From NCBI GenBank assembly GCA_030153205.1, contig JASLHV010000211.1:1-14004 (forward strand): a DNA stretch of 14,004 nucleotides. The letters are read 5' to 3'. The DNA comes from Roseiarcus sp. (GTDB taxonomy: Bacteria; Pseudomonadota; Alphaproteobacteria; Rhizobiales; Beijerinckiaceae). Position 1 is the stretch's first letter, and each line of letters begins with the position of its first letter. Both the position numbers and the translations under genes were made by a program. Under the pieces are notes generated by a model, which was given only the letters and a program-made list of their open reading frames with translations, had not been told where the DNA came from and ran no database searches. Shown piece by piece: positions 13,163 through 14,004 of this stretch.

Positions 13163-14004
13163 ATGATCGCGGGACAAGAATACGACGAATTCGCGCGCCG
13201 CTATGAAGTCGGCCGCGCCAGCGTCGCGGTCGCGACTTTGGTCGCCGATCTGGAGACGCCCGTCTCGGCCTTCCTGAAACTTTCCGCGGGGCGCGCCGGC
13301 AACGTCTTCCTCCTGGAATCCGTCGAAGGCGGCTCGCAGCGCGGCCGCTATTCCATGATCGGCCTCGATCCCGACGTCATCTGGCGCGCCAGCGGCGAGA
13401 CCTGCGCAATCAATCGCCGCGCGCTTGTCGATCGCGACGCCTTCACGCCTTGCGACGCCAAACCCTTGGAGGCTTTGCGCGCCCTTCTCGCCGAATCGCG
13501 TATCGACGTACCGCCGGGCCTGCCGCCGATGGCCGCCGGCATTTTCGGCTATCTCGGCTATGACATGGTGCGCCAGATGGAGCGATTGGCGCCCGCCAAA
13601 CCCGACCCGATCGGCGTGCCCGATGCGCTCCTCATCCGTCCGACCGTCATGGTCGTCTTCGACAGCGTACGGGACGAGATTTCCGTCGTGACGCCGATCC
13701 GTCCGGCGCCGGGCGTCGCCGCGCGCGCCGCCTATGAGAGCGCACAGACGCGATTGGACGCGATCGTCGCCGTGCTCGAAGGGCCGTTGTCCCATGCCGC
13801 GCCGGCCGCCGATCCCTCGCTGATGGCGAGCGAAGCGCAGTCCAATACGACCGAGGCGGAATTCCACGCCATGGTCGAGAAGGCGAAGGAATACATCGTC
13901 GCCGGCGACATATTCCAAGTGGTGCTGTCGCAGCGCTACACCAGCAAGTTCGACCTGCCGGCCTTCTCGCTCTATCGCGCTTTGCGTCGCGTCAATCCGT
14001 CGCC
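13163..14004 (+). CDS. trpE: Anthranilate synthase component I (partial)
   Basis: The first 280 codons are present; the gene runs off the right edge. TrpE converts chorismate to anthranilate with ammonia from TrpG, the first step of tryptophan synthesis. The N-terminal domain has FLLESVEGG (LLES at 50-53), the motif that binds tryptophan for feedback inhibition, and GRYSMIGLDP. The chorismate-binding domain begins with FHAMVEKAKEYI, AGDIFQVVLSQRY (247-259) and VNPSP at the window end, which contributes to the regulatory site. These are intact, so the enzyme should be feedback-inhibited. The ATG is 3 nt after the ppiD stop, with GGCGGCTGAGCG upstream, suggesting translational coupling. The ppiD-trpE order is usual in Hyphomicrobiales. 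The catalytic C-terminal half is outside the window. Confidence 0.95.
   Translation, partial: MIAGQEYDEFARRYEVGRASVAVATLVADLETPVSAFLKLSAGRAGNVFLLESVEGGSQRGRYSMIGLDPDVIWRASGETCAINRRALVDRDAFTPCDAKPLEALRALLAESRIDVPPGLPPMAAGIFGYLGYDMVRQMERLAPAKPDPIGVPDALLIRPTVMVVFDSVRDEISVVTPIRPAPGVAARAAYESAQTRLDAIVAVLEGPLSHAAPAADPSLMASEAQSNTTEAEFHAMVEKAKEYIVAGDIFQVVLSQRYTSKFDLPAFSLYRALRRVNPS

Noticed and set aside
11171..13918. A 915-codon open frame antisense to ppiD and trpE
   Set aside because: Both sense genes are clear family members with conserved motifs. The antisense product is Arg/Asp/Gly-rich with no recognisable domain, typical of the opposite strand of GC-rich codons.
1..14004. CRISPR array, tRNA or rRNA genes, phage integrase, toxin-antitoxin or known defence genes
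   Set aside because: I looked for regular repeats, TPsiC-like arms with matching acceptor stems, and family motifs on both strands and found none. The RatA-like gene at the left edge is a COQ10-type protein and not evidence of a toxin system.

Overview
This is a GC-rich (about 60% by eye) stretch of an alphaproteobacterial chromosome. Hyphomicrobiales is the best guess, possibly a Methylocystis/Beijerinckiaceae-type organism. The evidence is indirect: a RatA/COQ10-type protein beside a DUF1467 membrane protein and secG, and tpiA divergent from a ppiD-trpE operon. I see no rRNA, tRNA, CRISPR array, prophage or intact transposon.

Layout. Positions 1-967 (minus strand) carry a housekeeping run secG - DUF1467 - COQ10/START-like protein, the last cut by the window edge. 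Positions 10375-14004 carry a second conserved block: tpiA (minus) divergent from ppiD-like peptidylprolyl isomerase and trpE (plus, cut by the window edge). In many Hyphomicrobiales tpiA lies directly upstream of secG. Here about 9.4 kb separates them, and that interval looks like accessory cargo.

The cargo (about 1.08-10.37 kb) starts with a divergent pair: a 173-aa papain-like cysteine peptidase homologue (minus) and a slipin/stomatin-type SPFH membrane protein (plus). Next come, all on plus: a 291-nt intergenic stretch with several nested inverted repeats, a TrpB2-type PLP enzyme, a soluble class III adenylate cyclase with an N-terminal zinc ribbon, a HAD phosphatase, a glutathione S-transferase and an SDR oxidoreductase. 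A second class III cyclase with a different N-terminus converges on the SDR from the minus strand. Upstream of it is a 647-nt gap containing hairpins and an operator-like palindrome, then a DUF2277 gene ending 6 nt from the end of tpiA.

How the parts may work together. secG (Sec export) and ppiD (periplasmic chaperone/isomerase) serve protein export, tpiA serves central carbon metabolism and trpE opens tryptophan biosynthesis. In the cargo, the two cyclases suggest two separate cAMP inputs. HAD, GST and SDR are a co-oriented set of small-molecule enzymes, possibly for detoxification, but nothing in the sequence fixes a substrate. I do not see a clear new multi-gene defence or biosynthetic system. 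The best leads are the structured region upstream of trpB2, the peptidase/slipin pair, the two dissimilar cyclases and the split tpiA-secG locus.
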